Below the pieces are notes generated by a model. The model made no database searches, had not been told where the DNA came from, and saw only the letters and a list, made by a program, of their open reading frames with translations. The position numbers were made by a program, and so were the translations under genes. Source: Brevibacillus sp. (GTDB taxonomy: Bacteria; Bacillota; Bacilli; Brevibacillales; Brevibacillaceae). Taken from it: a stretch of DNA of 64,000 nucleotides. This document shows positions 19,142 to 28,740 of the stretch, one piece after another; the stretch's first letter is position 1; the number at the start of each line of letters is the position of its first letter. The DNA lies in the NCBI GenBank assembly GCA_017656235.1, contig JACDOF010000001.1, forward strand, positions 248,001 through 312,000. The letters are read 5' to 3'.

Positions 19142-20032
19142 ATGCCGGAAGGGCGCATCGTAAAAGCATTGAGCGGATTTTATTACGTAGCGGACGGCGA
19201 GCGTGTCATCCAATGCCGCGCGCGGGGGCTGTTCAAGAAAAAAGATGCCAAGGTGACGCCGCTGGTTGGCGATTGGGTCCGCTACGACGTGATCAGCGAC
19301 AAGGAAGGCTACGTGATGGAAGTGGCGGATCGGCAAACCGAACTGATCCGACCGCCGATTGCCAATATTGACCTGGCCGTACTGGTCTTCTCCATGCGGG
19401 AGCCGACGTTCTCTTCGGGGCTGCTTGACAAATTTCTGGTTCACACCGAGCATGCCGGGATTGATGCGGTGATCGTGCTGTCAAAAGCCGATCTGGCATC
19501 GCCTGAAGAGGTAGAACGGATTGTTGGCAAATACCAAAAGGTAGGCTATCAGGTGATACCCACCTCTACCCTGACAGGAGAGGGACTGGATCAGGTGCGG
19601 GCCGCCCTGGCTGGACACATTTCCGTATTCGCCGGCCAGTCGGGTGTAGGCAAATCCTCCTTGATCAATCACTTGTTTCCGGGGATGAGCCTGCAGACGG
19701 GTCAGGTGAGTCACAAGCTGGGGCGCGGCCGACACACCACGCGTCACGTGGAACTGCTTCCGCTGGACGTAGGGGGATATGTGGCGGATACGCCCGGATT
19801 CAGCTCGCTCGATCTGGTCGACATGAGCGAACTGGAGCTGGCACAGGCGTTTCGCGATTTTCAGCGGTATGCGGACAGCTGCAAGTTCCGCGGCTGCCTC
19901 CATCTAAGCGAACCGGGGTGTGCCGTGTTGGCAGCGCTGGATGCAGGTGAGATTGACGCAGACCGCTTCCGGCATTATCAGCAGTTTTCCGAAGAACAAA
20001 AGGAACAAAAACGGAGGAACAAGTCATGGTAA
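19142..20032 (+). CDS. rsgA: Ribosome small-subunit GTPase RsgA
   Basis: Circularly permuted GTPase assisting late 30S maturation, 296 aa. OB fold (1-70), then G4 LSKAD, G1 [13 protein letters not shown]3 DTPGFSS, and the zinc knuckle [14 protein letters not shown]. The ATG at 19142 follows TTGGAGGGACG; the longer frame starting inside prkC is not used. It overlaps rpe by 7 bp. Confidence 0.95.
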   Translation: MPEGRIVKALSGFYYVADGERVIQCRARGLFKKKDAKVTPLVGDWVRYDVISDKEGYVMEVADRQTELIRPPIANIDLAVLVFSMREPTFSSGLLDKFLVHTEHAGIDAVIVLSKADLASPEEVERIVGKYQKVGYQVIPTSTLTGEGLDQVRAALAGHISVFAGQSGVGKSSLINHLFPGMSLQTGQVSHKLGRGRHTTRHVELLPLDVGGYVADTPGFSSLDLVDMSELELAQAFRDFQRYADSCKFRGCLHLSEPGCAVLAALDAGEIDADRFRHYQQFSEEQKEQKRRNKSW

Positions 20033-20673
20033 AGATTGCCCCTTCTATTCTGTCAGCCGATTTTGCCAGGCTGGGAAGCGAGATTCAAGAGGTGGAGCGA
20101 GGAGGAGCGGACTGGATTCACGTCGATGTGATGGATGGCCACTTTGTACCCAACATTACGATTGGTCCGTTGGTCGTCGAGGCCATCCGGCCGGTAACCA
20201 AACTGCCGCTTGACGTGCATCTGATGATAGAAGAACCGGACCGCTACATCCCGCAGTTCGCCAAGAGCGGGGCCGACCTCATCAGCGTGCACCAGGAGGC
20301 CTGCCGCCATCTGCATCGAACCGTCCATCTGATCAAGGATCAGGGGATCAAGGCAGGTGTGGTTCTCAATCCGGCTACGCCGCTGGTGACCATCGAATCG
20401 ATCCTGGAAGACGTGGACCTGGTTCTGTTGATGACCGTGAATCCCGGATTTGGCGGGCAATCGTTTATTCCCGGTGTACTCCCCAAAGTGCGAGAACTGC
20501 GCCGACTGCTTGACCAGCGCGGATTGGGGCATGTCGAGATCGAAATAGATGGCGGCGTCAATCCAAAGACGGCCCGGTTGTGCGAGCAGGCAGGTGCTAC
20601 CGTTCTGGTCGCGGGCTCCGCTGTCTTCAACGAACCGGATCGGGCAAAAGCGATTGCCGCCATTCGCGGATAA
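20026..20673 (+). CDS. rpe: Ribulose-phosphate 3-epimerase
   Basis: Pentose phosphate pathway epimerase interconverting ribulose-5-P and xylulose-5-P, 215 aa. TIM barrel with [39 protein letters not shown] and [11 protein letters not shown] carrying the metal ligands and catalytic Asp residues. ATG 20026 lies in the rsgA 3' end behind ACGGAGGAAC. A hairpin with AAATGCC/GGCATTT arms and a T-run (20706-20738) ends the operon. The thiN gene that follows rpe in Bacillus subtilis is absent here. Confidence 0.95.
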   Translation: MVKIAPSILSADFARLGSEIQEVERGGADWIHVDVMDGHFVPNITIGPLVVEAIRPVTKLPLDVHLMIEEPDRYIPQFAKSGADLISVHQEACRHLHRTVHLIKDQGIKAGVVLNPATPLVTIESILEDVDLVLLMTVNPGFGGQSFIPGVLPKVRELRRLLDQRGLGHVEIEIDGGVNPKTARLCEQAGATVLVAGSAVFNEPDRAKAIAAIRG

Positions 20674-20705
20674 GTGCGAGCTGATTTCATTCAGCCAAGG
20701 GAAGG

Positions 20706-20738
20706 AAATGCCTTCGGATTACCGGGGCATTTTTCTGT
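20706..20738 (+). terminator. Terminator after rpe
   Basis: AAATGCC and GGCATTT arms around an 11-nt loop, ending in five T residues. The remaining 200 nt to the next gene hold no feature I can name. Confidence 0.7.
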
Positions 20739-20939
20739 TGCACGTACCGGGACACTGCCCCGCCATTTCCCGCAGGAACGATTTTCCCCGTACTGCATAT
20801 ACTTATCAAGGTAATGGTGTCGTGACACGATCAACCTGTTCTTATTTTTATCCGCCGGCCGGGCTCATCTTTCCGAGGGTATGGAATATGATGTAATAAT
20901 CATGTTTTCGGTCTGCCCTTGGAGGAGGTGCGATAGGTA

Positions 20940-21116
20940 ATGGGGTTTCGTCCCTACCGGATGCGACAGGGGTTTGCTGTCAAACGAGTGCTTGGCATCG
21001 TTCTTGCCGTTGCCGGACTGACCATTCTGCTCAGCACTGCACCTCAGTGGGTCTGGTACGCTGTTACGGGAATCGCACTCATTGCGGCTGGTTGGTTGCT
21101 CTTTCACCACAAGTAA
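20940..21116 (+). CDS. Small two-helix membrane protein upstream of spoVM
   Basis: A 58-aa reading frame with GGAGGAGGTG upstream of its ATG. Basic N-terminus (MGFRPYRMRQGFAVKRV), then a hydrophobic helix (LGIVLAVAGLTILLST), a short turn with PQW and a second helix (AVTGIALIAAGWLLF) ending HHK. It is 20 bp before spoVM and probably co-transcribed with it. No family is recognised; a sporulation role is suggested only by the neighbour. Confidence 0.65.
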   Translation: MGFRPYRMRQGFAVKRVLGIVLAVAGLTILLSTAPQWVWYAVTGIALIAAGWLLFHHK

Positions 21117-21136
21117 CTCATTAAGGAGGGGTCAGG

Positions 21137-21220
21137 ATGCGGTTTTATACGATCAAGCTGCCAAAATTTCTAGGCGGTATGATCCGCATGGTGATTGAGG
21201 CGTTCAACAAGAAGAAATGA
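21137..21220 (+). CDS. spoVM: Stage V sporulation protein SpoVM
   Basis: A 27-aa amphipathic peptide, MRFYTIKLPKFLGGMIRMV at its start, nearly identical to the N-terminal half of Bacillus subtilis SpoVM. SpoVM recognises the convex forespore membrane, anchors the coat ATPase SpoIVA and inhibits FtsH. The C-terminus is basic (NKKK). A strong ribosome binding site (TTAAGGAGGGGTCAGG) precedes it. Position between rpe and rpmB is conserved. Confidence 0.93.
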   Translation: MRFYTIKLPKFLGGMIRMVIEAFNKKK

Positions 21221-21255
21221 AGCAGATGCGCTGGCTTCCGGGCGGATGAAAAAAC

Positions 21256-21284
21256 AAAAAAGCACCTGCTTGGGTGCTTTTTTT
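21256..21284. terminator. Bidirectional terminator between spoVM and rpmB
   Basis: AAAAAGCACC and GGGTGCTTTTT arms with T-runs on both strands, serving the convergent spoVM and rpmB genes. Confidence 0.88.
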
Positions 21285-21315
21285 ACGATGCTTGCCGCAT
21301 TAAAAAGCATCTGCT

Positions 21316-21504
21316 TTATACGCGAGTCACCAGACCGGACTTCAGCGCTCTCGTGCTTACATAAACCCGCTTCGGTTTGCCGTCGACGAGAATGCGCACT
21401 TTCTGTACGTTAACACCCCATTTGCGGCGCGTAGCGCGCATGGAGTGGGAGCGTGCGTTGCCAGCTTTGGCGGATTTGCCGGTAACGAAACATCTGCGTG
21501 CCAT
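21316..21504 (-). CDS. rpmB: 50S ribosomal protein L28
   Basis: L28, 62 aa, a late-assembling large-subunit protein. Recognised by [20 protein letters not shown] and [11 protein letters not shown]. It carries only one cysteine, so it is the zinc-free type. The true start is the ATG at 21504 behind AAGGAGGTGG; the frame extends upstream without a ribosome binding site. The opposite orientation to its neighbours is the conserved arrangement. Confidence 0.95.
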   Translation of the reverse strand: MARRCFVTGKSAKAGNARSHSMRATRRKWGVNVQKVRILVDGKPKRVYVSTRALKSGLVTRV

Positions 21505-21756
21505 CAGTTTCCACCTCCTTGAAACGTTTGAAACGAATGCGGTGAATAGAAGCGAACAAACACTTGAATATAGTAGCACATCCCTTTGTCAATTGCAAGA
21601 CTTGACACAAGATGGCGCCTTTTGCCTTCGTGGCGAAATCACTTCACATTCGCGGAGCTGATATAGTAAAATTGACAGAAGGCGCAAAAAAACACGCGGT
21701 TGTTGCCTGTTCCGTTGTATATGGATCTCAAACGTTTCCAAAGGGAGGTTCCTTGC

Positions 21757-22122
21757 ATGGCAGTGGAATTGAGTACTCCTCTGGGCAAGATTGATGTGAC
21801 GGAAGAAGTGATTGCAAGAATCGCTGGCGGTGCGGCGATGGAAGTGTTTGGACTGGTGGGCATGGCATCCCGCAAAGCGTTTAAAGACGGAATCGCCGAG
21901 CTTTTGCGGTTGGAAAACCTGAGCAAGGGAGTCGTCGTTCGCAGCGAAAACGGCGAGGTCAGCCTGGACATGCATATCATCGTCAGCTACGGGACCAAGA
22001 TCTCCGAAGTGGCTGGCAACGTACAGCGGAGAGTCCGCTATACGCTGGAGCAGATGGTGGGCATTGAGGTGTCCGCAATCAACATCTTTGTGCAAGGCGT
22101 TCGAACAGATCGGGACGTGTAA
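21757..22122 (+). CDS. yloU: Asp23/YloU family alkaline-shock/envelope protein
   Basis: Asp23/Gls24 (DUF322) protein, 121 aa, an abundant membrane-associated envelope-stress protein in Firmicutes, often tied to fatty-acid homeostasis genes. Features: TPLGKIDVTEEVIARIAGGA, VFGLVGMASR and the C-terminal INIFVQGVR. The start is ATG 21757 behind AAAGGGAGG. Coupled with fakA by 12 bp. Confidence 0.92.
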   Translation: MAVELSTPLGKIDVTEEVIARIAGGAAMEVFGLVGMASRKAFKDGIAELLRLENLSKGVVVRSENGEVSLDMHIIVSYGTKISEVAGNVQRRVRYTLEQMVGIEVSAINIFVQGVRTDRDV

Positions 22123-22134
22123 GGAGGAACATGA

Positions 22135-23865
22135 GTGATACATAAGCTTCTGGGTGGCGAACTGTTCAGCCAGATGGTCTACCAGGGAGCAAGCCACCTG
22201 AAACATCATGCCAAGACCGTTGACTCGCTCAACGTCTTTCCCGTGCCGGACGGCGATACGGGAACCAATATGAATCTGACCTTCAGCTCTGGTGTGGACG
22301 AGCTGGCTCGCCAGCCTCACGAGGGGGTTGGCGATGCTGCTTCCGCCTTGGCCAAGGGGCTGCTGATGGGAGCGCGCGGCAACTCCGGCGTGATCCTCTC
22401 GCAGTTGTTCCGCGGTTTCTACAAAGCGGTGAACGGAAAGAAAGTGATCAGCGCCCGGCAGTTTGCCGAAGCGTTGAAAGCAGGGGTTGATACGGCGTAC
22501 CAGGCGGTCATGAAGCCGGTTGAAGGAACGATCCTGACCGTCGCGCGGGAAGCGGCGGAGATGGCCGTGCGCGCCGCACGAACCAGTGACGATGTGACGT
22601 ACGTGATGGAGAAAACCTTGAAACAGGCCCGGGAGACGCTGCGGCGTACGCCGGAGATGCTGCCGGTACTCAAGGAAGTAGGCGTGGTCGATTCCGGTGG
22701 ACAAGGGCTGGTGTTCATCTACGAAGGCTTTTTGCGTGCCCTGAAAGGGGAAGAGGTCTCCTCGCAGGATCAGCAGCCGCAGAAGCCGGTCGATCCGCAG
22801 GAGCTGGATCGGCTCGTCAGCGAGGAACACCGCGCCCAGGCTCATCTGAAGACGGAAGAAATCACCTACGGTTACTGTACGGAATTTATGATATGGCTGA
22901 CCAACAGCACGGAACCGGATAAAAAGCCGTTCGTGGAGTCACTCTTCCGCACCCATCTCGACGGGATGGGAGACTCGCTTCTGGTCGTGACCGATGATGA
23001 AGTGGTCAAGGTACATATCCACGCCGAAAACCCCGGTGAAGTGCTGAACTACGCCCAGCAGTTCGGCAGTCTGCACCGCATCAAGATAGACAACATGCGT
23101 GAACAGCATGCCGCCATCGTGCAGGGAGGGACAAGCCATAGGCCCGAAGCGGCAGAAGCCAATCCCCACGCGGATGGAAACGGACAAGCGCCGACTGGGA
23201 AGCCGTTGAAGCCGTACGGGATTATTGCCGCCGCTGCCGGCACCGGCATTGCCGATGTCTTTCGAAGTCTGGGCGTGCACGTCGTGGTGGAAGGCGGGCA
23301 GACGATGAATCCCAGCACGGAAGATTTTATGAAAGCGATAGCAGAATGCGAGGCAAAACAGGTCATCATACTGCCCAACAACAGCAACATCATCATGGCC
23401 GCGCAGCAGGCAGCCTCTCTATCCGAAATCCCCGCAGGCGTCGTCCCCACCAAAAGTGTGCCGCAGGGAATGGCAGCGTTGGTTGCGTTTAATGGCGGAG
23501 CCGATCTGGAAAGCAACCTGCTGGCGATGGGCGAGGCCAGCAAACAGGTGAAGACGGGAATGGTCACCCATGCCGTGCGGGACACCCAGATGGGCGACGT
23601 TCAGATCAAAGAGGGGGATTTCATTGGCTTAGCGGACGGTACGATTGTAACCGCCGAGCGCGAACTGATGAAAAGCGCGGAAGGTCTGCTCAAGATGCTT
23701 GTCGACGAAGAAACGGAGATCGTCACCATCTTGTACGGTGAGGATGCCACCAAGGAACAGGCTGAAGAGCTGCAAGCCCTGCTGGCCGACGTATATCCGG
23801 ATGTGGAGGTGGAGGTGCTGCCAGGCGGACAACCTCTCTATCCGTTCATTATTTCCGTAGAATAA
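22135..23865 (+). CDS. fakA: Fatty acid kinase catalytic subunit FakA (YloV)
   Basis: DAK1-DegV/YloV family kinase, 576 aa, phosphorylating FakB-bound fatty acids with ATP so they can enter PlsX/PlsY lipid synthesis. The N-terminal DhaL-like nucleotide domain shows NVFPVPDGDTGTNM and MGARGNSGVILSQLFRGF. The middle domain has GYCTEFMI. The C-terminal domain has ILPNNSNIIMAAQQAA and the terminal PLYPFIISVE. Starts at GTG 22135 right behind AAGGAGGAAC. A likely binding subunit gene follows 23 nt later. Confidence 0.93.
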   Translation: MIHKLLGGELFSQMVYQGASHLKHHAKTVDSLNVFPVPDGDTGTNMNLTFSSGVDELARQPHEGVGDAASALAKGLLMGARGNSGVILSQLFRGFYKAVNGKKVISARQFAEALKAGVDTAYQAVMKPVEGTILTVAREAAEMAVRAARTSDDVTYVMEKTLKQARETLRRTPEMLPVLKEVGVVDSGGQGLVFIYEGFLRALKGEEVSSQDQQPQKPVDPQELDRLVSEEHRAQAHLKTEEITYGYCTEFMIWLTNSTEPDKKPFVESLFRTHLDGMGDSLLVVTDDEVVKVHIHAENPGEVLNYAQQFGSLHRIKIDNMREQHAAIVQGGTSHRPEAAEANPHADGNGQAPTGKPLKPYGIIAAAAGTGIADVFRSLGVHVVVEGGQTMNPSTEDFMKAIAECEAKQVIILPNNSNIIMAAQQAASLSEIPAGVVPTKSVPQGMAALVAFNGGADLESNLLAMGEASKQVKTGMVTHAVRDTQMGDVQIKEGDFIGLADGTIVTAERELMKSAEGLLKMLVDEETEIVTILYGEDATKEQAEELQALLADVYPDVEVEVLPGGQPLYPFIISVE

Positions 23866-23888
23866 GTTCGCATAAAAGAGGTGCAGGC

Positions 23889-24758
23889 ATGAAGCCAATC
23901 GTGATTTTGACCGACAGCGCAGCGGACATCGGCGAGTCTTACCGCCAGCCGCTCGGGATTGAAATGGTACCGCTCAAAGTAATGTTTGGGGAGGACAGTT
24001 ATCTCGACGGCGTGACGATTCGGGCGGAGGATTTTTATGTGAAATTGAAGAATTCAGCAGTTGTGCCGACTACCTCGCAGCCGTCGCCCGCCGAGTTTGC
24101 TGAAAAGTACAAAGAGATCGTGGACCGTCATGGGTCCGATGTCCAGATCATTGGGATTTTCCTGTCAGCCGTGCTTTCCGGCACGTATCAATCGGCGGTG
24201 ATTGCCAAATCGATGTTGGACGGCGATATTGACATCACCTTGATCGATTCCAGGAAGGCGTCCTTCGCGCACGGCATCGTTGCCGTGGAAGCGGCCCGGG
24301 CTGTACAGGCAGGAAAAAGCAAGCAGCAGGTGCTTGATTTGATCGCTCGTTTGCTGGACGAGATACAGGTCTACTTTATGGTGGATACGTTGGAATACCT
24401 GCAAAAAGGGGGACGGATCGGCAAAGCCTCGGCGCTGCTGGGTTCCCTTCTGAACATCAAACCCATCCTGACGCTTGATTCCTCCGGTACGGTGGCGCCG
24501 TTTGAGCGGGTGCGGGGCAGCAAGAAAGCGTTAAACCGGATGTTGGAGGAACTGAAAGCATACGCCAAGGAGGATCCGGTGAAAGTGGCGGTTGTGCATG
24601 CCGATTCCAGGGATGCCGCCAGCGCGCTGATGGAGCGCATCAAGACGGAGTTTCGCGTGACGGAATCGTTTGTCACCGACATTGGACCGGTAATCGGCAC
24701 GCATGCTGGCCCCGGCACAATGGGCTGTGTGATGTTTCGCGATCTTCAACAAACATAA
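23889..24758 (+). CDS. DegV family fatty acid-binding protein (FakB-like)
   Basis: DegV-fold lipid carrier, 289 aa. It opens with IVILTDSAADI, and the acyl-binding loop carries VPTTSQPSPAEF and GIFLSAVLSGTYQSA. The C-terminal IGTHAGPGTMG is the usual phosphate-side motif. By family it presents a bound fatty acid to FakA; adjacency to fakA makes that pairing likely, but acyl specificity cannot be read. ATG behind AAAGAGGTGCAGG. A terminator follows. Confidence 0.9.
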   Translation: MKPIVILTDSAADIGESYRQPLGIEMVPLKVMFGEDSYLDGVTIRAEDFYVKLKNSAVVPTTSQPSPAEFAEKYKEIVDRHGSDVQIIGIFLSAVLSGTYQSAVIAKSMLDGDIDITLIDSRKASFAHGIVAVEAARAVQAGKSKQQVLDLIARLLDEIQVYFMVDTLEYLQKGGRIGKASALLGSLLNIKPILTLDSSGTVAPFERVRGSKKALNRMLEELKAYAKEDPVKVAVVHADSRDAASALMERIKTEFRVTESFVTDIGPVIGTHAGPGTMGCVMFRDLQQT

Positions 24759-24782
24759 GCAATGCCTGATGTGGAAAATTCT

Positions 24783-24813
24783 ACCCTCTCTGCCTGGCGG
24801 GGAGGGTCTTTTT
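24783..24813 (+). terminator. Terminator of the yloU-fakA-degV operon
   Basis: ACCCTC and GAGGGT arms around a GC-rich loop, followed by CTTTTTG. Confidence 0.7.
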
Positions 24814-24889
24814 GTCCGATGACGCGGCCTTTTTGGATAATCCGCACCGCATGCACGGCTTTCTGCCGGCGGTTTTGGGAGCGATTTGA

Positions 24890-24920
24890 TGTAGCGCTTA
24901 CATAGGAGCTGCGATACAAT
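24890..24920 (+). promoter_or_regulatory. cre-like dyad and -10 element before sdaAB
   Basis: TGTAGCGCTTACA (24890-24902) is close to a catabolite responsive element but one base short of the 14-nt consensus. TACAAT at 24915-24920 may be the -10; no good -35 is visible. Confidence 0.35.
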
Positions 24921-24982
24921 AAAATATGGTTCCGGAGTCAGCCGGAACAAGTTGTTCCCGAATAGACGGGAGGAGAGCACAA

Positions 24983-25648
24983 GTGAAGTACAAAAGTGTT
25001 TTTGACATTATCGGGCCGGTCATGGTTGGACCGTCCAGTTCCCATACAGCCGGTGCTGCCCGGATCGGCCGGGTGGCACGTTCCGTGTTTGGGCGGGAGC
25101 CGAAACGGGCGGAAATCACGTTTTACGGTTCGTTTGCCAAGACGTACAAGGGACACGGATCGGATGTGGCTACCGTGGCCGGCATCCTGGGCTTCGATAC
25201 CTACGACCGGCGCTTGAAGGATTCCTTTGCCATTGCCCGTGAGCGCGGGATTGAGATCGTGCTGCGCACGTCGGATGAATTGACCGATCATCCCAACACC
25301 TCGCGGATTCGCCTCATGGATGAACGAGGAAGCGTCGAAGTCGTGGGGATTTCAATCGGCGGGGGAAAGATAGAGATAATTGAAATCAACGGCTTCCCGC
25401 TGAAGCTGTCCGGCAGCGCTCACACACTGATGGTGCTGCACGAAGACCGATACGGCATGATTGCTGCGGTCTCCAATGTGCTGACCAAGTACCAGATCAA
25501 CATCGGCCACATGGAAGTATCACGCCGCGAGCGCGGCCATCAGGCGCTGATGGTGATCGAAGTGGATACGGTTGTCGGTGAACAGGCTGTGCAGGAGATC
25601 GAGCAGATTCCGCACATCCTCGGCGTATCCGTCTTGCTGCCGACGTAG
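24983..25648 (+). CDS. sdaAB: L-serine dehydratase, beta subunit
   Basis: Beta chain of the iron-sulfur serine deaminase, 221 aa, converting serine to pyruvate and ammonia with the alpha chain. N-terminal domain with IIGPVMVGPSSSHTAGAARIG, C-terminal ACT domain (about 148-220) with VLHEDRYGMIAAVSNVLTKY. Start GTG 24983 behind GGGAGGAGAG. The alpha gene follows after 32 nt. Confidence 0.94.
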   Translation: MKYKSVFDIIGPVMVGPSSSHTAGAARIGRVARSVFGREPKRAEITFYGSFAKTYKGHGSDVATVAGILGFDTYDRRLKDSFAIARERGIEIVLRTSDELTDHPNTSRIRLMDERGSVEVVGISIGGGKIEIIEINGFPLKLSGSAHTLMVLHEDRYGMIAAVSNVLTKYQINIGHMEVSRRERGHQALMVIEVDTVVGEQAVQEIEQIPHILGVSVLLPT

Positions 25649-25680
25649 CCGTATTACAATGATCGAAAGGAGTGGACTCC

Positions 25681-26565
25681 GTGTTTCGCAATGTGGCAGA
25701 ACTGGTGGAACGGGCCGAATCACAGGGGATAAAGATCTCCCAGGTGATGATCGAAGCCGAAATGGATGTTTCCAAGCGCACGCGGCAGGAGATTATGGAC
25801 GAGATGTACAACAACCTGGATGTGATGGAACAAGCGGTCAAGCGCGGCTTGACAGAAGACATGCGATCACACAGCGGACTGACCGGCGGAGATGCCAAGC
25901 GGCTGCAGACCTACATGCGGGAAAAGCCGTACTTGTCGGGTGAGACGCTGCTTCATGCAGTCAGCATGTCGACGGCGGTTAACGAGGTGAACGCCGCAAT
26001 GGGGACGATCGTGGCCACGCCCACTGCTGGAGCGTGCGGAATCGTGCCAGGGACATTGTTTGCCGTGTCAGGGAAGCTGAAACCGACGCGGGAAGAGATG
26101 GTCAACTACCTGTTCACAGCGGGAGCAATTGGCTATTGCATCGCCAACAATGCGTTTATCTCCGGAGCGGCAGGCGGCTGTCAGGCTGAGGTAGGCTCAG
26201 CCACGGCAATGGCGGCGGCGGCAATCGTGGAGATGGCGGGCGGCACGCCGGAGCAGTCGGCTCAGGCAGTAGCGATCGCCCTCAAAAACATGCTCGGTCT
26301 CGTGTGTGACCCCGTAGCCGGACTGGTGGAGGTGCCGTGTGTCAAGCGAAACGCGATGGGGGCGGCGATTGCGACAGTGGCGGCGGACATGGCGCTGGCC
26401 GGGATCAAGAGCGTGATCCCTACCGATGAAGTGATCCAGGCGATGTACCGCATCGGCTGCACCATGCCGACCGCGCTGAAAGAGACGGCACAGGGCGGTT
26501 TGGCGGCTACCCAGACCGGGCGCCAGATCGAAGCCAAAATCTTTGGAGTGCCGCTCAACCAGTAA
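25681..26565 (+). CDS. sdaAA: L-serine dehydratase, alpha subunit
   Basis: Catalytic [4Fe-4S] chain, 294 aa. The cluster cysteines are visible in TAGACGIVPGTL, GLVCDPVAGLVEVPCVKRN, with a further Cys in GAAGGCQAEVGSA. The N-terminal 60 residues are the helical interaction region. GTG 25681 has AAAGGAGTGG six nt upstream; an in-frame GTG at 25672 overlaps that site. recG follows after 3 bp. Confidence 0.94.
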   Translation: MFRNVAELVERAESQGIKISQVMIEAEMDVSKRTRQEIMDEMYNNLDVMEQAVKRGLTEDMRSHSGLTGGDAKRLQTYMREKPYLSGETLLHAVSMSTAVNEVNAAMGTIVATPTAGACGIVPGTLFAVSGKLKPTREEMVNYLFTAGAIGYCIANNAFISGAAGGCQAEVGSATAMAAAAIVEMAGGTPEQSAQAVAIALKNMLGLVCDPVAGLVEVPCVKRNAMGAAIATVAADMALAGIKSVIPTDEVIQAMYRIGCTMPTALKETAQGGLAATQTGRQIEAKIFGVPLNQ

Positions 26566-26568
26566 GTT

Positions 26569-28623
26569 ATGAGGGAAGGGTTGGCAGCGTCCGTCACCTG
26601 CCTGTACGGGGTGGGCGAGGAGCGGGCGAACGATCTGAAAGCACTGGGCATCGAGACCATCGGCGACTTGCTGGAGTATTATCCGGCCCGCTATGAGGAT
26701 TACCGTGTTCGCGATTTGAGTGAAGTAAGAGACGGGGAGAGGGTTACGCTCGTGGCGACGGTCTACAGTGAACCCTCTGTCCGTTTTTTCGGGAAAAAGA
26801 AGTCGCGGCTGACAGCCCGCCTGGTGATTGGCCGGGTGGCGATAACCGGTGTCTGGTTTAATCAGCCGTTTGTCAAACAACGGCTCTCTGTGGGCAAACA
26901 GATCATGGTGACCGGCAAGTGGGACAAGCACAAACTGCAAATCGTCGTCTCCGAGATGATCGAGGCCGATTCGCCAAAGGCCCGCAAACGTTCTGATTTG
27001 GCAGCCGTGTACCCGCTGGCGGGGAGTGTCTCGCTTTCCTTCCTGCGCAAGCTGATCGAGCAGGCTTTGGACAAATACGGTGATCAGATTGAAGAGATCC
27101 TGCCGCAGCCGCTGGTGGAACGCTACCGGCTGATGCCGCGTGCGCAGGCGATCCGCGCCATTCACGCGCCGCGTGACGTTGAAGAGGGACGGCAGGCGCG
27201 GCGGCGCATCATGTTTGAGGAATTGTTTTTGTTTCAGCTCAAAATCCAGGCGCACCGCCGGATTGCAAGGCGCCAGGCGGAAGGGGTGGCGCAGCAGATT
27301 CCGCTTGAGGAGGTGCGTCAGTTCGTTCGTTCCCTGCCGTTTCAACTGACCGGGGCACAGAAGAGAGTGGTCAAGGAAATCCTGGATGACATGCAGGCCG
27401 CGTATGCAATGAACCGGCTGCTGCAGGGGGATGTGGGTTCCGGCAAGACGGTCGTGGCGGCGATCGCGCTGTACGCCACGGTCAAGGCGGGCAGACAGGG
27501 GGCCTTGATGGTGCCGACAGAAATTCTCGCCGAGCAGCACGTTCAGTCGCTCCGTTCCCTGTTGGAGCCGTACGGCTTGCAGGTGGCCCTGCTTACCGGG
27601 TCGCTTTCGGCCAAGCAGCGTCGCGACGTAATCGACGGGCTGCAAATGGGCTTGATCGATATCGTCGTCGGCACACACGCCTTGATCCAGGAGGATGTTT
27701 TCTTCCGCAGTCTGGGCCTGGTGATCACAGACGAACAGCACCGTTTCGGTGTGGAACAGCGGCGGGTTTTGCGCAGCAAAGGATTCGCTCCCGACGTGCT
27801 GTTTATGACCGCGACGCCGATTCCGCGCACGCTGGCGATAACCGCCTTTGGCGATATGGACGTCTCCACAATTGATGAGCTGCCTGCGGGACGCAAGCCG
27901 GTCGTGACCCGTTGGGTCAAGCACGAACAGTTCCACTTGGTGTTGGAACAAATGCGCCGCGAACTGGACAAGGGACGGCAGGCGTATGTCATCTGTCCCT
28001 TGATTGAAGAATCAGACAAGTTGGACGTGCAAAACGCAATTGACGTCCACGCCCAGCTTGCCACCTACTTTCCGCAGTTCCGGATCGGTTTGATGCACGG
28101 CCGGCTGCCGGCCAGGGAGAAGGAGGAGGTCATGCAGCAGTTTGCTTCCGGCAGGCTGCATGTACTGGTCTCCACAACCGTGGTGGAGGTAGGAGTAAAC
28201 GTGCCCAATGCCACCTACATGGTGGTGTACGACGCCGAACGATTCGGATTGGCCCAGCTCCACCAATTGCGCGGTCGGGTCGGACGAGGGGCGGAGCAGT
28301 CGTACTGTGTGCTGATCGCCGACCCAAAAAGCGAAGTGGGACGGGAGCGGATGCGCGTGATGTGTGAAACCAACGACGGCTTCGAAGTGTCGCAGCGCGA
28401 TCTGGAACTGCGCGGTCCCGGCGATTTTTTCGGCACCAAGCAGAGCGGTCTGCCGGAGTTTAAAGTTGCTGATCTGGCAACCGATTACAAGGCATTGGAG
28501 GTAGCCCGCCAGGAAGCGGCATCGCTGATTGGCAGCGAGATCTTCTGGAGAGCCCCGGAGTACGAGGCACTGCGCGAATACTTGCGGCGGGAGGGGATTC
28601 TTGAGGGTACTGTGCTTGATTGA
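26569..28623 (+). CDS. recG: ATP-dependent DNA helicase RecG
   Basis: Fork-reversal and branch-migration helicase, 684 aa. Wedge/OB domain (about 1-160), Walker A QGDVGSGKTVVAAIAL, DEQHRFGVEQR as the DExH-type box, TATPIPRTLA, and the C-terminal GRVGRGAEQSYCVLI and RGPGDFFGTKQSG (TRG motif). The ATG at 26569 lies 3 nt after the sdaAA stop and has no obvious ribosome binding site, so translational coupling is likely. Confidence 0.95.
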   Translation: MREGLAASVTCLYGVGEERANDLKALGIETIGDLLEYYPARYEDYRVRDLSEVRDGERVTLVATVYSEPSVRFFGKKKSRLTARLVIGRVAITGVWFNQPFVKQRLSVGKQIMVTGKWDKHKLQIVVSEMIEADSPKARKRSDLAAVYPLAGSVSLSFLRKLIEQALDKYGDQIEEILPQPLVERYRLMPRAQAIRAIHAPRDVEEGRQARRRIMFEELFLFQLKIQAHRRIARRQAEGVAQQIPLEEVRQFVRSLPFQLTGAQKRVVKEILDDMQAAYAMNRLLQGDVGSGKTVVAAIALYATVKAGRQGALMVPTEILAEQHVQSLRSLLEPYGLQVALLTGSLSAKQRRDVIDGLQMGLIDIVVGTHALIQEDVFFRSLGLVITDEQHRFGVEQRRVLRSKGFAPDVLFMTATPIPRTLAITAFGDMDVSTIDELPAGRKPVVTRWVKHEQFHLVLEQMRRELDKGRQAYVICPLIEESDKLDVQNAIDVHAQLATYFPQFRIGLMHGRLPAREKEEVMQQFASGRLHVLVSTTVVEVGVNVPNATYMVVYDAERFGLAQLHQLRGRVGRGAEQSYCVLIADPKSEVGRERMRVMCETNDGFEVSQRDLELRGPGDFFGTKQSGLPEFKVADLATDYKALEVARQEAASLIGSEIFWRAPEYEALREYLRREGILEGTVLD

Positions 28624-28627
28624 CAAT

Positions 28628-28670
28628 CAGGTTGTCGCGATCCTTCCGACAACCTGTTCTTTTTTTTTTC
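28628..28670 (+). terminator. Terminator of the sdaAB-sdaAA-recG operon
   Basis: CAGGTTGTCG and CGACAACCTG form a perfect 10-bp stem, followed by TTC and a run of ten T residues. Confidence 0.92.
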
Positions 28671-28740
28671 GGTGGACCTTACCGGACACTTTACCGGTTC
28701 GAAAAAGCAAGAGATACCCGCAAGATGATTTATTTACCAG

